Positions 1-9,575 of a stretch of 64,000 nt of DNA are shown piece after piece. A program made the position numbers and the translations under genes. This DNA comes from Bacillus sp. RAR_GA_16 (GTDB taxonomy: Bacteria > Bacillota > Bacilli > Bacillales > Guptibacillaceae), in contig NZ_JAIUKZ010000004.1 in NCBI RefSeq assembly GCF_020165985.1, positions 62,001 to 126,000 on the forward strand. Direction: 5' to 3'. Position 1 is the first letter of the stretch, and each line of letters begins with the position of its first letter. The notes beneath the pieces were generated by a model that was not told the origin of the DNA, did not search any database, and was given only the letters and a program-made list of their open reading frames with translations.

Positions 1-1
1 C

Positions 2-472
2 ATGGGTTCAGGGAAAACAACCGTCGCTGAAGCGTTATCGAAAGAGTTAGGCGTTCCTGCTATTGATACGGATGAGCATATCACAAAAATGCAGAACAAA
101 ACCATTTCAGCTATTTTTGAAGAGGAGGGCGAGAAAGCATTTCGAGCCTATGAAACCGCATCTCTCGAAAATCTGCCGTGTGAAAATATCATTATTAGCA
201 CGGGCGGTGGTATTGTCTTAAACGAAAAAAATCGTTCTTATATGAAACGGAAGGGGACATTGATTTATTTACATTGTGAACCTGATGAAATTGTGAAACG
301 ATTAGAAGATGATACGACAAGGCCAATTCTTGCTGGAGGTAACAAACAGAATAAAGTGGAGACGATCTTTGCTAAGCGACTGCCCTTATACCGTGAAGCG
401 GAATACGAAATCGAAACGACGAATCGTACAGTGAAAGACATTGTAGCCGACATTTGTAGCATAATTGGTTAA
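2..472 (+). CDS. aroK: Shikimate kinase, 5' end cut by window edge
   Basis: Phosphorylates the 3-hydroxyl of shikimate with ATP, a late step of the chorismate (aromatic amino acid) pathway in the cytoplasm. The visible protein opens with the Walker A loop GSGKTT and continues with DTDEHI (the DxD-type shikimate/Mg site) and the glycine motif STGGGIV; RLPLYREAEYEI near the C-terminus belongs to the lid and arginine-binding part. The ATG at position 2 is internal: family members have about 8-12 residues before the P-loop (a short beta strand ending in GFMGSGK), so the true start lies upstream of the window. About 156 of an expected ~170 residues are present. The gene is followed after 57 bp by yqzE, the same order as in B. 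subtilis. Confidence 0.93.
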   Translation: MGSGKTTVAEALSKELGVPAIDTDEHITKMQNKTISAIFEEEGEKAFRAYETASLENLPCENIIISTGGGIVLNEKNRSYMKRKGTLIYLHCEPDEIVKRLEDDTTRPILAGGNKQNKVETIFAKRLPLYREAEYEIETTNRTVKDIVADICSIIG

Positions 473-529
473 AACGTATCACAATTGGGCACCCTTAATG
501 AAGAAGACCATTATAAAAGGGTGATCAGA

Positions 530-727
530 ATGTCATCAAATGATCTTGTGAAATATATGACACAACAGGTTGTCTCATATATTGATCAGCCAAAAGAAGA
601 AAGACAGCAGCAGCGCGCTGTAAAAAAAGCGAAAAAGCAACCATTTTTGTTTCGATGGTTTGGGATCATTCCAATGTCAGTATCCATGTTCATGAAGAAA
701 AAGAAACGTGAAAGCTCGGACAGTTGA
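530..727 (+). CDS. yqzE: YqzE family small protein
   Basis: A 65-residue protein of the YqzE family, function unknown. The N-terminus (MSSNDLVKYMTQQ) is the conserved family signature, and the C-terminal half is very basic with a short hydrophobic stretch (FRWFGIIPMSVSMFM) ending in a lysine-rich tail, so it may sit on the membrane. I chose the ATG at 530 rather than the upstream TTG at 485 because AAAGGGTGATC lies just before 530 and the family begins here. It sits between aroK and the leftward yqhG as in B. subtilis, where it lies close to the comG competence operon; comG would be outside this window. Confidence 0.8.
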   Translation: MSSNDLVKYMTQQVVSYIDQPKEERQQQRAVKKAKKQPFLFRWFGIIPMSVSMFMKKKKRESSDS

Positions 728-741
728 GTCCGAGCTTTTTT
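713..741 (+). terminator. Intrinsic terminator after yqzE
   Basis: AGCTCGGAC (713-721) pairs with GTCCGAGCT (728-736) around a 6-nt loop and is followed by a T run. The stem overlaps the last codons of yqzE. The convergent yqhG stop lies at its edge. Confidence 0.85.
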
Positions 742-1540
742 AAGTGGAATAAGGTTGTGATTCGATACCGGGAACAAGGTGAAAAATACCCCCATTAATA
801 ATTTCAGCAGTAATGGTTGGTTCATACTGCTTCCTTAGTGCCTCTTTTTCTACTTCATACCGTTGATCATTTGTATGACCCAGGTAAAATTGATCAAGAA
901 GGTGTTGATCAGAAGCCCATCTCACTTTTGCCTCTTCCGCCCACTGAACATCCTCCTTTGCAAGCAGCATTTCAACGACTCCTTCAAGTCTTTTTAAGCC
1001 ACTTTCAGGTTTAATGATAGGCGTAACTGTAAAAGCATAATCAGGGATTTTGGGAGTAAGTGATTTTTTAAGTAATAAACTGTGAAAATCATCGACTACC
1101 GCTCCACTAACAAGGTGGAGACCAAGTGAAAGAAGACGGTGTTTTTTTCTATCACATTGATACGAAATCTTTATATTAAGACCAAGCCACGGGTGAAGAG
1201 GATATTGCTGTTGAAAACTTGTTTGCACATCCTCATAAAGACGAATGGAGGAAGCGAGTTTTTTTGTGGATGAAAAGATTTGATGAAGTCTCGGCGCCCC
1301 GAAATGAACAAATTCCCCATTTTCTTCAACGTTTTGATTGGTAATTAACGTAAGCGTCATCGGTCGTGGAGTTCCACCAGTCTTTTCAAGATAGTGCCAA
1401 TAAAACGGTCGGTTCATTAACTCTTTATCAAGTTCAATGGTCAGTTGAACATTCAGGAGGCCGGGTTTTTCTTGTAGGATGCGACAGTCATTTGCAAGAA
1501 AGTATGAGCGTAAATAATTATGAATATTTTCTTGATGCAT
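740..1540 (-). CDS. yqhG: YqhG family protein of unknown function
   Basis: 266 residues, recognised from the N-terminal block (MHQENIHNYLRSYF) and from its place directly downstream of the YqhH helicase, as in B. subtilis. No catalytic motif, signal peptide or membrane segment is visible. The protein has repeated charged segments and a family-typical length. The ATG at 1540 follows GGAGGATTC. It overlaps the end of yqhH by 23 bp, so the two are almost certainly co-transcribed and probably translationally coupled. A role beside the SWI/SNF helicase, for instance as a partner, is inference from this fixed linkage. Confidence 0.8.
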   Translation of the reverse strand: MHQENIHNYLRSYFLANDCRILQEKPGLLNVQLTIELDKELMNRPFYWHYLEKTGGTPRPMTLTLITNQNVEENGEFVHFGAPRLHQIFSSTKKLASSIRLYEDVQTSFQQQYPLHPWLGLNIKISYQCDRKKHRLLSLGLHLVSGAVVDDFHSLLLKKSLTPKIPDYAFTVTPIIKPESGLKRLEGVVEMLLAKEDVQWAEEAKVRWASDQHLLDQFYLGHTNDQRYEVEKEALRKQYEPTITAEIINGGIFHLVPGIESQPYST

Positions 1541-3188
1541 CTGAATCCTCCTTTTGATAATTAATCAGTTCTTTCATGTTATCCATCTTAATGCGTATTT
1601 CACCCTCACTTTCGGAGTGAAGTAGAATATCAGAAATATGTTTTTCAATATCTCTCATTCCAAGTCGTGTTAAAATTTCATCTAATTGACCTATGACACT
1701 TTCAAACAATTGGATTTTTTCATATAGCAACGTAAGGATATGTTCCTCCACAGTATGTTTTGTAGCAAAATTATAAATGTGAACATCACCTTCTTGTCCA
1801 AGACGGTGTATTCGACCAATACGTTGCTCAATCCTCATAGGATTCCAAGGAAGATCATAGTTAATCACATGCTGACAAAATTGAAGGTTGATTCCTTCTC
1901 CACCAGCTTCTGTAGCGATAAGGACCTTTGCATGGTTTTTAAATAGCTCTTTCATCCAATCTTTTTTTCCGCGTTTAAATCCTCCTCGAAAAGGAACAGA
2001 GGTGATGCCATGCTCTTTCAAAAACCACTGTAAATAGAGCTGGGTGGCGCGATATTCCGTGAAAATGATGACTTTTCCTTCAATCGATTGAATTAATTCA
2101 AGTGCTTTTTGAGCTTTTGAATTTGTTGGAACACCTTCAATTTTCTTAATTAAGGAATGAATAAAGGTTTGTGTGTCCTCATCCAGAGTCTCTTTCTCAA
2201 GCATTTTTTTCAACGTCATATAGGCGGCTTCACGACTTGAACAAATTTCTCTTAACAGGGTAATGATGGAAAATTGGCTTCGGGTAGCAACCGGTTCTTT
2301 TTTCAACGCTTCAACTGAACGATAAAGATCTTCTTCTTCAGGTGAAAAAGTAATAGGAACAGTTTTTACAATGCGTTCTGGCCAATCCATTCCTGTATCT
2401 TCCCGACGGTTTCTTACCATTACTTTCTGTATGAGAGTACGAAGTCTCGCTTCGTCTTCTGGATTTTTTTCTTTGCTTTTGTAATCCTTTTCGAAATTTT
2501 CAAAGCTACCCAAATGTCCGGGCTTAAGTAATGATACCAGGTTAAAAACTTCATCAAGACGGTTTTGGACAGGTGTAGCTGTTAATAGAAGACAGAATTT
2601 CTTTGGGAGATGTTGCACAAATTCATAGTTTTTCGTTCGACTGTTTTTTAAACGATGCGCTTCATCGATAATCACCATGTCATATTGTTGTTCATAAACA
2701 ATTGACCGATGTGGTTCTCTTTTTGCTGTATCGATTGAAGAAACGACAACATCACATTGATCCCAAACATAGCTTTTTCGTTGGACGACAGCAGGAATAT
2801 AAAATTTTGTATTAAGTTCAATTGCCCATTGAGACACCAATGAAGCTGGGACAAGAATAAGTACTTTTTTAACTAATCCTCGAATCATATATTCTTTGAT
2901 AATAAGACCAGCTTCGATCGTCTTTCCGAGACCAACTTCATCTGCTAGAATCGCTTTTCCATTCATCTCCTCAACAACTCGACGAGCTGCTTCAAGTTGA
3001 TAGGGATGAGGTGTTAAATGAGGAAGGTGGGAAGGCGCTTGTAAGCCGGTAAATGATGGGATTGCTCGATGATGTTCCGCTTCTATTGCGAGTTTGAAAA
3101 GTTCCCAGTTAGCCCACGGTCCATCCTCATCGATTTGTTTGAGAAAGTGATTTGTCCACTCTTGATTGAATTGTAGTTCTGTCCTCAA
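1518..3188 (-). CDS. yqhH: SNF2-type DEAD/DEAH helicase YqhH
   Basis: A 556-residue SWI2/SNF2-family ATPase. Helicase motifs run in order: Q-like PHPYQLEAAR (about 61-70), Walker A LADEVGLGKT (about 81-90), DEAH box IIDEAHRLK (about 173), motif III LLLTATPVQNR, then the C-terminal lobe with FTEYRATQ, EAGGEGINLQF and the arginine finger block RIGRIHRLGQ. Proteins of this group translocate on double-stranded DNA or displace bound proteins; the substrate of YqhH is not known. The start is TTG at 3188, supported by AGAAAGGG on the same strand. It is transcribed away from the gcv operon, and the two promoters share 3189-3400. Confidence 0.9.
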   Translation of the reverse strand: MRTELQFNQEWTNHFLKQIDEDGPWANWELFKLAIEAEHHRAIPSFTGLQAPSHLPHLTPHPYQLEAARRVVEEMNGKAILADEVGLGKTIEAGLIIKEYMIRGLVKKVLILVPASLVSQWAIELNTKFYIPAVVQRKSYVWDQCDVVVSSIDTAKREPHRSIVYEQQYDMVIIDEAHRLKNSRTKNYEFVQHLPKKFCLLLTATPVQNRLDEVFNLVSLLKPGHLGSFENFEKDYKSKEKNPEDEARLRTLIQKVMVRNRREDTGMDWPERIVKTVPITFSPEEEDLYRSVEALKKEPVATRSQFSIITLLREICSSREAAYMTLKKMLEKETLDEDTQTFIHSLIKKIEGVPTNSKAQKALELIQSIEGKVIIFTEYRATQLYLQWFLKEHGITSVPFRGGFKRGKKDWMKELFKNHAKVLIATEAGGEGINLQFCQHVINYDLPWNPMRIEQRIGRIHRLGQEGDVHIYNFATKHTVEEHILTLLYEKIQLFESVIGQLDEILTRLGMRDIEKHISDILLHSESEGEIRIKMDNMKELINYQKEDSDASRKYS

Positions 3189-3327
3189 TTTGAAAACCCT
3201 TTCTGGTAAAGTGTCATTTACGAATGATATATGATTGATATATAATATTGTTCGTGTTTAGTGAATTAGTTAAAATACTTTTATTATTAAAAAGATTGTT
3301 GCCAACGCTACTGTGGTAGTGGTAGGA

Positions 3328-3355
3328 TTGAAATCGAAAGCATTAATAGTATGAT
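3328..3355 (+). promoter_or_regulatory. Probable sigma-A promoter of the gcv operon
   Basis: TTGAAA (3328-3333) and TATGAT (3350-3355) are separated by 16 bp. The predicted start falls about 30 nt before the glycine riboswitch, as expected for the leader RNA. Confidence 0.6.
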
Positions 3356-3390
3356 TCAATCGGTATCATCCAATACCTTAAAACTGAAAA

Positions 3391-3610
3391 TAGGCGAATG
3401 AAAGCAAGAGGAGAGACTGCTAGATGCAGCGCCGAAGGAGCAAGCAAATTTGTGAATCTCTCAGGCAAAAAGACTCTTGCTAGACGCACCTCTGGAGAGA
3501 GCTTCTTAAGCCGCCAAAGATGTAATTCTCGCAAGATGCGAGAAGAAACTTTCAGGTCAAAAGGACAGAGAAAACGCGCTACTACTAGCGGGTTTCTCTG
3601 TCCTTTTTTA
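3391..3610 (+). promoter_or_regulatory. Tandem glycine riboswitch with intrinsic terminator
   Basis: A leader RNA that senses glycine with two adjacent aptamers and switches on the glycine cleavage operon when glycine is plentiful. Aptamer 1 runs about 3405-3490, with the conserved blocks GAGAGAC, GCGCCGAAGGAGCAAG and AATCTCTCAGGCAAAAAGAC. Aptamer 2 runs about 3493-3570, with CTCTGGAGAG, CCGCCAAAG, a variable GC hairpin and ACTTTCAGGTCAAAAGGACA. The expression platform is a strong hairpin (3560-3574 with 3592-3605) followed by six Ts at 3602-3607. The terminator shares AGGACAGAG with the 3' side of aptamer 2, so ligand binding can stop it forming. The element fills the 500-bp gap between yqhH and gcvT. 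Confidence 0.95.
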
Positions 3611-3692
3611 ATGCTGTCATTCATATGGTTGTTTTTGAAACAATGGCTTATGAGATGGAATAGGTTGAAATGAATGTTTAGGAGGGAAAAAC

Positions 3693-4790
3693 ATGGAATT
3701 ATTGAAAACACCGTTGTTTGAAACGTATAAGTCAATGGGGGCAAAAACGATTGACTTTGGTGGTTGGGCACTTCCTGTTCAATTTTCTAGTATTAAAGAG
3801 GAGCATGAAGCTGTTAGAACAAGAGCTGGTTTATTTGATGTCTCTCATATGGGAGAAATCAATGTTAAAGGTGAACATGCGCTTGAGTACCTTCAGAAAA
3901 TGATGACAAATGATATAAGCAAACTTAAAGAAAATGGCGCTCAATATACTGCCATGTGCTATGAAGATGGTGGAACTGTAGATGATCTTCTTGTCTACAA
4001 GCATACAGAAGAGCATTATTTATTAGTTGTAAATGCCGCTAACACGGGTAAGGATTTTAACTGGCTGGAAAAGCATCTCATTGATGGTGTTTCACTTAAC
4101 AATATTTCGCATGAGATGGCTCAATTAGCTATTCAGGGTCCGAAAGCTGAAGTGGTTTTGCAACGTCTCACTGATACTGACCTTTCATCAATTGGTTTCT
4201 TTCAATTCCAAAATAATGTCTCAATTGCAGATATTAGCACACTCGTTTCTCGAACGGGGTATACAGGTGAAGACGGTTTTGAGCTATATACCGCTTCAGA
4301 AGATGCTCCAGCACTTTGGGAAGCGATCCTTTCTGCGGGAGAACCTGAAAATATTTTGCCGTGTGGCCTGGGTGCGCGTGATACGCTCCGCTTTGAAGCG
4401 AAGCTGGCTCTTTATGGACAAGAATTAACAAAAGATATCTCTCCCCTTGAAGCGGGTATCGGTTTTGCTGTGAAAACAAATAAAGAGGCTAATTTTATTG
4501 GCAAATCAGCTCTCCTTCGCCAGCGTGAAAAAGGGCTGGAGAGAAAGTTGGTAGGGATTGAAATGATTGGGCGAGGCATCCCTCGGACGAACTATTCAGT
4601 TTATAATGGGGACCAATTGATCGGTGTGGTGACAACAGGGACACAATCCCCGACACTAAAGAAAAACGTTGGTCTAGCGCTCATTAAGAAAGAGTATACA
4701 GAAATAGATACTGAGGTTGAGGTGGAAATTCGCAATAAGCGTGTACAAGCAAAAGTTATTCCATCACCATTTTATAAGCGTCAGAAATAA
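3693..4790 (+). CDS. gcvT: Aminomethyltransferase, T protein of the glycine cleavage system
   Basis: Transfers the methylene group from the aminomethyl-lipoyl arm of the H protein to tetrahydrofolate, releasing ammonia. 365 residues, the usual length. Visible signatures: [13 protein letters not shown] near the N-terminus, [11 protein letters not shown] (folate-site region), [14 protein letters not shown] in the middle and [20 protein letters not shown], which holds the conserved arginine. An AGGAGGG-type ribosome site precedes the ATG. First gene of the riboswitch-controlled operon gcvT-gcvPA-gcvPB, with 25 bp to gcvPA. The H and L proteins are not in the window. Bacilli split the P protein in two, as here. 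Confidence 0.97.
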   Translation: MELLKTPLFETYKSMGAKTIDFGGWALPVQFSSIKEEHEAVRTRAGLFDVSHMGEINVKGEHALEYLQKMMTNDISKLKENGAQYTAMCYEDGGTVDDLLVYKHTEEHYLLVVNAANTGKDFNWLEKHLIDGVSLNNISHEMAQLAIQGPKAEVVLQRLTDTDLSSIGFFQFQNNVSIADISTLVSRTGYTGEDGFELYTASEDAPALWEAILSAGEPENILPCGLGARDTLRFEAKLALYGQELTKDISPLEAGIGFAVKTNKEANFIGKSALLRQREKGLERKLVGIEMIGRGIPRTNYSVYNGDQLIGVVTTGTQSPTLKKNVGLALIKKEYTEIDTEVEVEIRNKRVQAKVIPSPFYKRQK

Positions 4791-4815
4791 CCGGATACTG
4801 AGGAGGAGAGAACAT

Positions 4816-6159
4816 ATGAAACATCGCTACTTGCCAACAACTGATCAGGATAGGAAAGAAATGCTTGAAACGATAGGAGTGAACTCTGTTGATGCCCTTT
4901 TTGAAGATATCCCAGAATCCATACGTTTTAAAGGCGATCTAAAGGTAGAGAAACAATTATTTGAACCAGAATTGATACGTTACATGTCAAAGCTTGCATC
5001 TAAAAATGCTAATACGATGGAAAACGCATCTTTCCTTGGGGCAGGAGTATATGATCACGCGATTCCTTCTGTCGTTGACCACGTCATTCGTCGTTCTGAG
5101 TTCTATACGGCTTACACGCCATATCAACCTGAAATTTCTCAAGGCGAATTGCAAGCGATTTTTGAGTTTCAAACGATGATTAGTGAATTAACAGGAATGG
5201 AAGTAGCGAATTCTTCGATGTACGATGGTCCTACCGCTCTAGCAGAAGCGGGTCTATTAAGTGCTGGACAAACCAAAAAGAAAAAAATCATCGTGTCTAA
5301 AACGGTTCACCCAGAAGCACGTGCCGTCATTGAGACTTATGCAAGAGGTCAACGTTTAACAGTGGTTGAAGTTGATTCGAGCAATGGCGTTACTGATTTA
5401 GATAAGTTGAAGAATGAAATTGACGAACATACAGCGTGTGTTATGGTACAATATCCGAATTTCTTCGGCCAGCTTGAACCTTTACCTGAGATCGAAAAGC
5501 TTGTCCATGAGCAAAAAGCAATGTTTGTGGTGTCAAGTAACCCTCTTGCACTTGGTCGCTTGACTCCTCCTGGGGAGATGGGGGCAGATATTGTGGTAGG
5601 GGATTGTCAACCGTTTGGTATTCCTTCTCAATTCGGTGGTCCACACTGTGGCTATTTCGCTGTGACGAAGAAACTGATGAGAAAAGTACCGGGACGTTTA
5701 ATTGGACAAACAACAGACGACAATGGGCAACGTGGTTTTGTTCTGACATTACAAGCGAGAGAACAGCATATCCGCAGGGATAAAGCGACATCGAATATTT
5801 GTTCAAACCAGGCATTGAATGCTCTTGCTTCCTCAGTCGCAATGAGTGCCCTTGGAAAGAAAGGCGTACGTGAAATGGCAGAGCAAAATATAAAAAAAGC
5901 TCATTATGCGAAAGCATGTCTTAAAGAAGCTGGTGTAGAGACGGTATTTAATGGCGTCTATTTCAATGAATTTGTCATTAAAGTTAATGGTCCAATCAAG
6001 GAATTAAATCGAAAGTTATTAACGAAAGGCATCATTGGCGGATATGATCTTGGACGTGACTATCCTGAACTTAAAAACCACATGCTTGTCGCAGTAACAG
6101 AGAATCGTACAAAAGCTGAAATTGAACAGTTTGCAGAAGAAGTGGGGGGAGCAAAATGA
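4816..6159 (+). CDS. gcvPA: Glycine dehydrogenase (decarboxylating) subunit 1
   Basis: The N-terminal half of the split P protein, which with GcvPB decarboxylates glycine and loads the aminomethyl group onto lipoyl-GcvH. 447 residues from the ATG at 4816, which is preceded by a perfect AGGAGGAGAG; an in-frame start further upstream at 4717 would lie inside gcvT and is rejected. Family blocks include [31 protein letters not shown] and [17 protein letters not shown]. The subunit has the fold of a PLP enzyme but lacks the PLP lysine, which is in GcvPB. It overlaps gcvPB by four bases (ATGA), a sign of coupled translation for equal subunit amounts. Confidence 0.97.
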   Translation: MKHRYLPTTDQDRKEMLETIGVNSVDALFEDIPESIRFKGDLKVEKQLFEPELIRYMSKLASKNANTMENASFLGAGVYDHAIPSVVDHVIRRSEFYTAYTPYQPEISQGELQAIFEFQTMISELTGMEVANSSMYDGPTALAEAGLLSAGQTKKKKIIVSKTVHPEARAVIETYARGQRLTVVEVDSSNGVTDLDKLKNEIDEHTACVMVQYPNFFGQLEPLPEIEKLVHEQKAMFVVSSNPLALGRLTPPGEMGADIVVGDCQPFGIPSQFGGPHCGYFAVTKKLMRKVPGRLIGQTTDDNGQRGFVLTLQAREQHIRRDKATSNICSNQALNALASSVAMSALGKKGVREMAEQNIKKAHYAKACLKEAGVETVFNGVYFNEFVIKVNGPIKELNRKLLTKGIIGGYDLGRDYPELKNHMLVAVTENRTKAEIEQFAEEVGGAK

Positions 6160-7613
6160 GTAAAGATCAGGCTTTAATATTTGAGCTAAGTGAACCAGGA
6201 CGTATTTCATACAGTCTTCCTGAACTTGATGTTCCTGACATTGATCTAGACGCGTGGTTACCAGAAGAGTTCAATCGCAAAAACGAACCGGAGTTACCAG
6301 AAGTGTCGGAGCTACAGTTAATGCGTCACTATACTGCCTTATCGAAACGTAATCACGGTGTTGATTCTGGATTCTATCCGCTTGGATCATGCACGATGAA
6401 ATATAACCCAAAGATTAACGAAGACGTGGCTAGGTATCCAGGTTTTGCTTTTGTTCATCCACTTCAAGAAGAGGAAACAGTTCAAGGCTCTTTAGAAATG
6501 ATGTACAATCTTCAGGAAAACCTTGTTGCGGTAACAGGTATGGATGAGGTAACTCTCCAACCAGCAGCTGGGGCTCATGGGGAGTGGACAGGTTTAATGA
6601 TGATTCGTGCCTATCATGAGGCGAATGGGGATTTTAATCGTACAAAAGTCATCGTGCCAGACTCTGCTCACGGAACAAATCCCGCTTCGGCCACCGTTGC
6701 TGGTTTTGAGGCGGTAACGGTAAAGTCAAATGAAAAAGGATTAGTTGATCTTGAAGATTTAAAGCGCGTTGTTAATCATGACACGGCAGCTCTTATGCTT
6801 ACAAACCCGAATACACTTGGTCTTTTTGAAGAGCAAATTACCGAAATGGCGACAATTATTCATGATGCGGGTGGAAAACTCTACTATGACGGTGCGAATA
6901 TGAATGCCATTATGGGGGCAGCTAGACCAGGAGATATGGGCTTTGATGTCGTACATTTAAATCTACACAAAACCTTTACTGGACCACATGGAGGGGGAGG
7001 ACCAGGTTCAGGACCTGTGGGAGTTAAGTCAGATCTCATCCCATACCTTCCAAAACCAGTTCTTGTTAAAGAGAATGATGCCTATCGTTTTGATTATGAT
7101 CGTCCTCAATCGATTGGAAGAGTCAAACCTTATTATGGAAACTTCGGGATTAACGTTCGTGCTTATACGTATATTCGTACAATGGGACCACAAGGGCTGA
7201 AGCAAGTATCCGAGAACGCGGTACTGAACGCAAATTATATGATGAGACGTCTTCAAGATGCATTTTTTTTACCGTATGAACAGCACTGTAAGCACGAATT
7301 TGTTATTTCTGGTAAGAAACAAAAGAAACTTGGTGTTCGTACGTTAGATATGGCCAAGCGTTTGCTTGATTTTGGGTATCATCCACCAACCATTTATTTC
7401 CCGATCAATGTCGAAGAGTGTATGATGATTGAACCGACAGAAACAGAGTCAAAGGAAACGCTTGATGAATTTTGTGATGTACTGCTTCAAATTGCCAAAG
7501 AAGCAGAAGATAACCCTGAAATTGTACAGGAAGCTCCTCATACAACCGTAATTGGTCGACTTGATGAAACGACAGCAGCGAGAAAACCAATATTACGATA
7601 CCAAAAAGCGTAA
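6156..7613 (+). CDS. gcvPB: Glycine dehydrogenase (decarboxylating) subunit 2
   Basis: The PLP-bearing half of the P protein. 485 residues. The cofactor lysine is in [16 protein letters not shown] (about residue 273), followed by the glycine-rich phosphate-binding loop. GSCTMKYNP and the loop around [11 protein letters not shown] are also family signatures. It forms a heterotetramer with GcvPA, needs lipoylated GcvH as partner, and gives CO2 and an aminomethyl-lipoyl product. Last gene of the glycine-induced operon; a bidirectional terminator follows 50 bp downstream. Confidence 0.97.
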   Translation: MSKDQALIFELSEPGRISYSLPELDVPDIDLDAWLPEEFNRKNEPELPEVSELQLMRHYTALSKRNHGVDSGFYPLGSCTMKYNPKINEDVARYPGFAFVHPLQEEETVQGSLEMMYNLQENLVAVTGMDEVTLQPAAGAHGEWTGLMMIRAYHEANGDFNRTKVIVPDSAHGTNPASATVAGFEAVTVKSNEKGLVDLEDLKRVVNHDTAALMLTNPNTLGLFEEQITEMATIIHDAGGKLYYDGANMNAIMGAARPGDMGFDVVHLNLHKTFTGPHGGGGPGSGPVGVKSDLIPYLPKPVLVKENDAYRFDYDRPQSIGRVKPYYGNFGINVRAYTYIRTMGPQGLKQVSENAVLNANYMMRRLQDAFFLPYEQHCKHEFVISGKKQKKLGVRTLDMAKRLLDFGYHPPTIYFPINVEECMMIEPTETESKETLDEFCDVLLQIAKEAEDNPEIVQEAPHTTVIGRLDETTAARKPILRYQKA

Positions 7614-7662
7614 ATTACCTCTCTGATCATTTATTTCGTAAAACAACTATTTTTCGATAATA

Positions 7663-7691
7663 AAAAAGCAGCTGCGTTGCAGCTGCTTTTT
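7663..7691. terminator. Bidirectional terminator between gcvPB and yqhL
   Basis: AAAAGCAGCTGC (to 7675) pairs with GCAGCTGCTTTT (from 7679) around a 3-nt loop. It has A runs on the left and T runs on the right, so it can stop transcripts from both sides. Confidence 0.9.
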
Positions 7692-8061
7692 ACTTCTTCT
7701 TTACTTTTCCGCCCCATTTTTTGAAGCCGCCTTTTAACTGATAAAGGTCCTTAATCCCGTGTTTTCTAAGGATGCTTGCAGCACGAGCTACAATAATTCC
7801 ATTGTAATCATACATATAGACTGGCTTGTCTTTGCGGATTTCTTTAATACGCATTTTAAGTTGACTAACAGGAATATTTCTTGCGCCGAGAATATGGCCA
7901 TTATCAAATTCATTTGGTTCACGAACATCAATCAGCTGGGCTTTACGGTACCCTGCGCGGAATTCTTCCTCCGTTAACGTTTTCAAATTCCTTTTCTGTA
8001 TGTAGCGAGTAATGACAACATACACAATGATCGCGACAAGTATTGCGATAATCCATTCCAT
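7690..8061 (-). CDS. yqhL: Membrane-anchored rhodanese-like protein YqhL, no active-site Cys
   Basis: 123 residues: an N-terminal membrane anchor (WIIAILVAIIVYVVIT, residues 3-18), then one rhodanese domain with QLIDVREPNEFDNGHILGARNIP and LKGGFKKWGGK at its end. In active rhodaneses the loop after the fourth strand reads CxxGxRS with a catalytic cysteine. Here the loop is YMYDYNGIIVARAA, with Asp at residue 85 and no cysteine anywhere in the domain, so sulfur transfer by the usual mechanism is not possible. The domain is then more likely a binding or regulatory module. The start ATG at 8061 has AAAGGGTG upstream. The neighbour lipM is divergent, as in B. subtilis. Confidence 0.85.
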   Translation of the reverse strand: MEWIIAILVAIIVYVVITRYIQKRNLKTLTEEEFRAGYRKAQLIDVREPNEFDNGHILGARNIPVSQLKMRIKEIRKDKPVYMYDYNGIIVARAASILRKHGIKDLYQLKGGFKKWGGKVKKK

Positions 8062-8259
8062 ATACTTTGTTACACCCTTTCAAGTAAAATCGACAACCTT
8101 AAGTTTACACGTCTTTGCAGATTTCCGCAAAAGAAAAAAGAATTTCCGTGCAATTAATTAAGGGCAAATAAAAGGTTTCCTCCTTTTTCTAGCACACAAG
8201 ACGAGAGTAGGAGTCTCTAAAGGGGCGATCTTCCTTTTGAAAAAAATTGAGAGTGTTCA

Positions 8260-8289
8260 TTGGTCATCCATTTTCACCTCTGCTAGAAT
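8260..8289 (+). promoter_or_regulatory. Probable lipM promoter (extended -10)
   Basis: TTGGTC (8260-8265), 18-bp spacer, then TGC-TAGAAT (-10 at 8284-8289). Good position for lipM. Confidence 0.5.
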
Positions 8290-8332
8290 AGGAGAAGTGT
8301 TAGAAACAAACTGTGATAAAGGAGTACCGATA

Positions 8333-9163
8333 ATGAAGCAATGGGCATTTATTGATTCGGGAGAACGTTCTCCAGCATATAACATGGCACTAGATGAAGC
8401 GTTGTTGAAATGGCACAGTGAAGGGAGCATACCCCCAGTCATACGATTTTACGGGTGGAATCCTCCAACCCTATCAATCGGTTATTTCCAACGTATTGAA
8501 AAAGATATAAATATGGAAGCCGTAGAGAACTATGGGTTGGGCTTTGTGAGAAGACCTACAGGTGGAAGAGCTGTTCTTCATGACAAAGAGGTTACATACA
8601 GCGTTATTGTATCTGAAGATTATCCTGATATGCCAACTACAGTAAGGGAAGCATATCGCGTTATTTCAGAAGGCTTATTGATTGGTTTTCAACAACTTGG
8701 ATTAAATGCTTACTTCTCTGTTCCGGAAACTGAGGAAGAGAAAGAGGAGCTTCGGGCTCCAAGGTCTGGTGTGTGCTTTGATTCTCCTTCTTACTATGAA
8801 CTTGTTGTTGAAGGAAGGAAAGTAGCCGGAAGCGCTCAAACACGTCAGAAGGGCGTCATTCTCCAACACGGCTCGATCTTATTAGATATCGATGAAGATA
8901 AATTGTTTGATTGCTTCAAATTTAAAAACGATCGTATACGAGAACGAATGCAAAGAGGGTTTCGAAAAAAAGCAGTTGCCATTAACGCTCTTCGAGATAC
9001 ACCTGTATCCATTCAAGAAGCGGTAAAAGCTTTCTATGATGGGTTTCAAAAAGGACTTGATATTGAGCTAGTTCCTTTTGAATTATCATCAGAACAAGAA
9101 GCTTACGTAACCCAATTAGCGGAAGAAAAGTATGCAAGTAAGGAATGGAACTTTAGCAAATGA
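8333..9163 (+). CDS. lipM: Octanoyl-[acyl carrier protein]:GcvH octanoyltransferase
   Basis: Transfers octanoyl groups from acyl carrier protein to the lipoyl-domain lysine of GcvH, the first committed step of lipoate assembly in Bacillus. 276 residues from the ATG at 8333, chosen because AAAGGAG lies 8 bp upstream and the family starts with KQWxFIDSG; an in-frame start 96 bp earlier is unsupported. Motifs: [19 protein letters not shown] (acyl-pocket block), [25 protein letters not shown] with Cys148 as the likely nucleophile, and the lysine of GRKVAGSAQ. It belongs to the BPL/LplA/LipB fold. Its position after the gcv operon fits its role in supplying the swinging arm for GcvH and, through later relay, for BkdB. 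Confidence 0.93.
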   Translation: MKQWAFIDSGERSPAYNMALDEALLKWHSEGSIPPVIRFYGWNPPTLSIGYFQRIEKDINMEAVENYGLGFVRRPTGGRAVLHDKEVTYSVIVSEDYPDMPTTVREAYRVISEGLLIGFQQLGLNAYFSVPETEEEKEELRAPRSGVCFDSPSYYELVVEGRKVAGSAQTRQKGVILQHGSILLDIDEDKLFDCFKFKNDRIRERMQRGFRKKAVAINALRDTPVSIQEAVKAFYDGFQKGLDIELVPFELSSEQEAYVTQLAEEKYASKEWNFSK

Positions 9164-9185
9164 GCACCTTCGATGGGTGCTTTTT
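9163..9185 (+). terminator. Terminator after lipM
   Basis: AGCACC (9163-9168) pairs with GGTGCT (9176-9181), followed by a T run. It starts at the stop codon. Confidence 0.75.
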
Positions 9186-9413
9186 CCTATTGACTAAATA
9201 GGAACAGATGTTCTATAGTTATTTTCGGTGAAAGAAGTGAATTGTTTTTTTCTTAAAAGATAATTTAGATTGAAAGACAGAATGTGGATAAATGTGCAAT
9301 AGACAAAATTCTTCTTTTTTCTCTGTTCTCGTAATTCAATCTTGGATTATCGGGTGAAACCTCTAAAATTCACTCGATTTGAAAGTTGACAAATCGATAA
9401 AACATTCGTTGTT

Positions 9414-9462
9414 TTACTATATGTAGTATTGGGTAAAGAATTCTGAACACTATATATGGTTA
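9414..9462 (+). promoter_or_regulatory. Two NrdR boxes upstream of the ribonucleotide reductase gene
   Basis: Two 16-bp near-palindromes of the NrdR type: ttACTATATGTAGTat (9414-9429) and acACTATATATGGTta (9447-9462). They are 33 bp apart start to start, about three helical turns. This is the usual arrangement for NrdR, the ATP/dATP-sensing repressor of ribonucleotide reductase genes. The nrdR gene is not in this window. Confidence 0.8.
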
Positions 9463-9469
9463 AAAATGA

Positions 9470-9498
9470 TTGTCTGCATGATGGACATGTGCTACTAT
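9470..9498 (+). promoter_or_regulatory. Probable nrdJ promoter (extended -10)
   Basis: TTGTCT (9470-9475), 17-bp spacer, then TGC-TACTAT (-10 at 9493-9498). It lies just downstream of the two NrdR boxes. The rest of the 410-bp gap 9164-9575 is AT-rich, and I found no cobalamin riboswitch in it. Confidence 0.55.
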
Positions 9499-9575
9499 TA
9501 ATCAAGACGATTTAGAACAGTTACATACATCTAGAGTTGCTCTTATATGTATAATGTCGAAACGGAGGGGTTTAT

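Noticed and set aside
3343-3771. 142-codon open frame on the minus strand over the glycine riboswitch
   Set aside because: It is antisense to a conserved structured RNA and to the start of gcvT, has no family resemblance and no good ribosome site.
9164-9575. Cobalamin riboswitch upstream of the B12-dependent reductase
   Set aside because: No B12-box core or long GC-rich helices are visible. Two NrdR boxes and a promoter account for the region.
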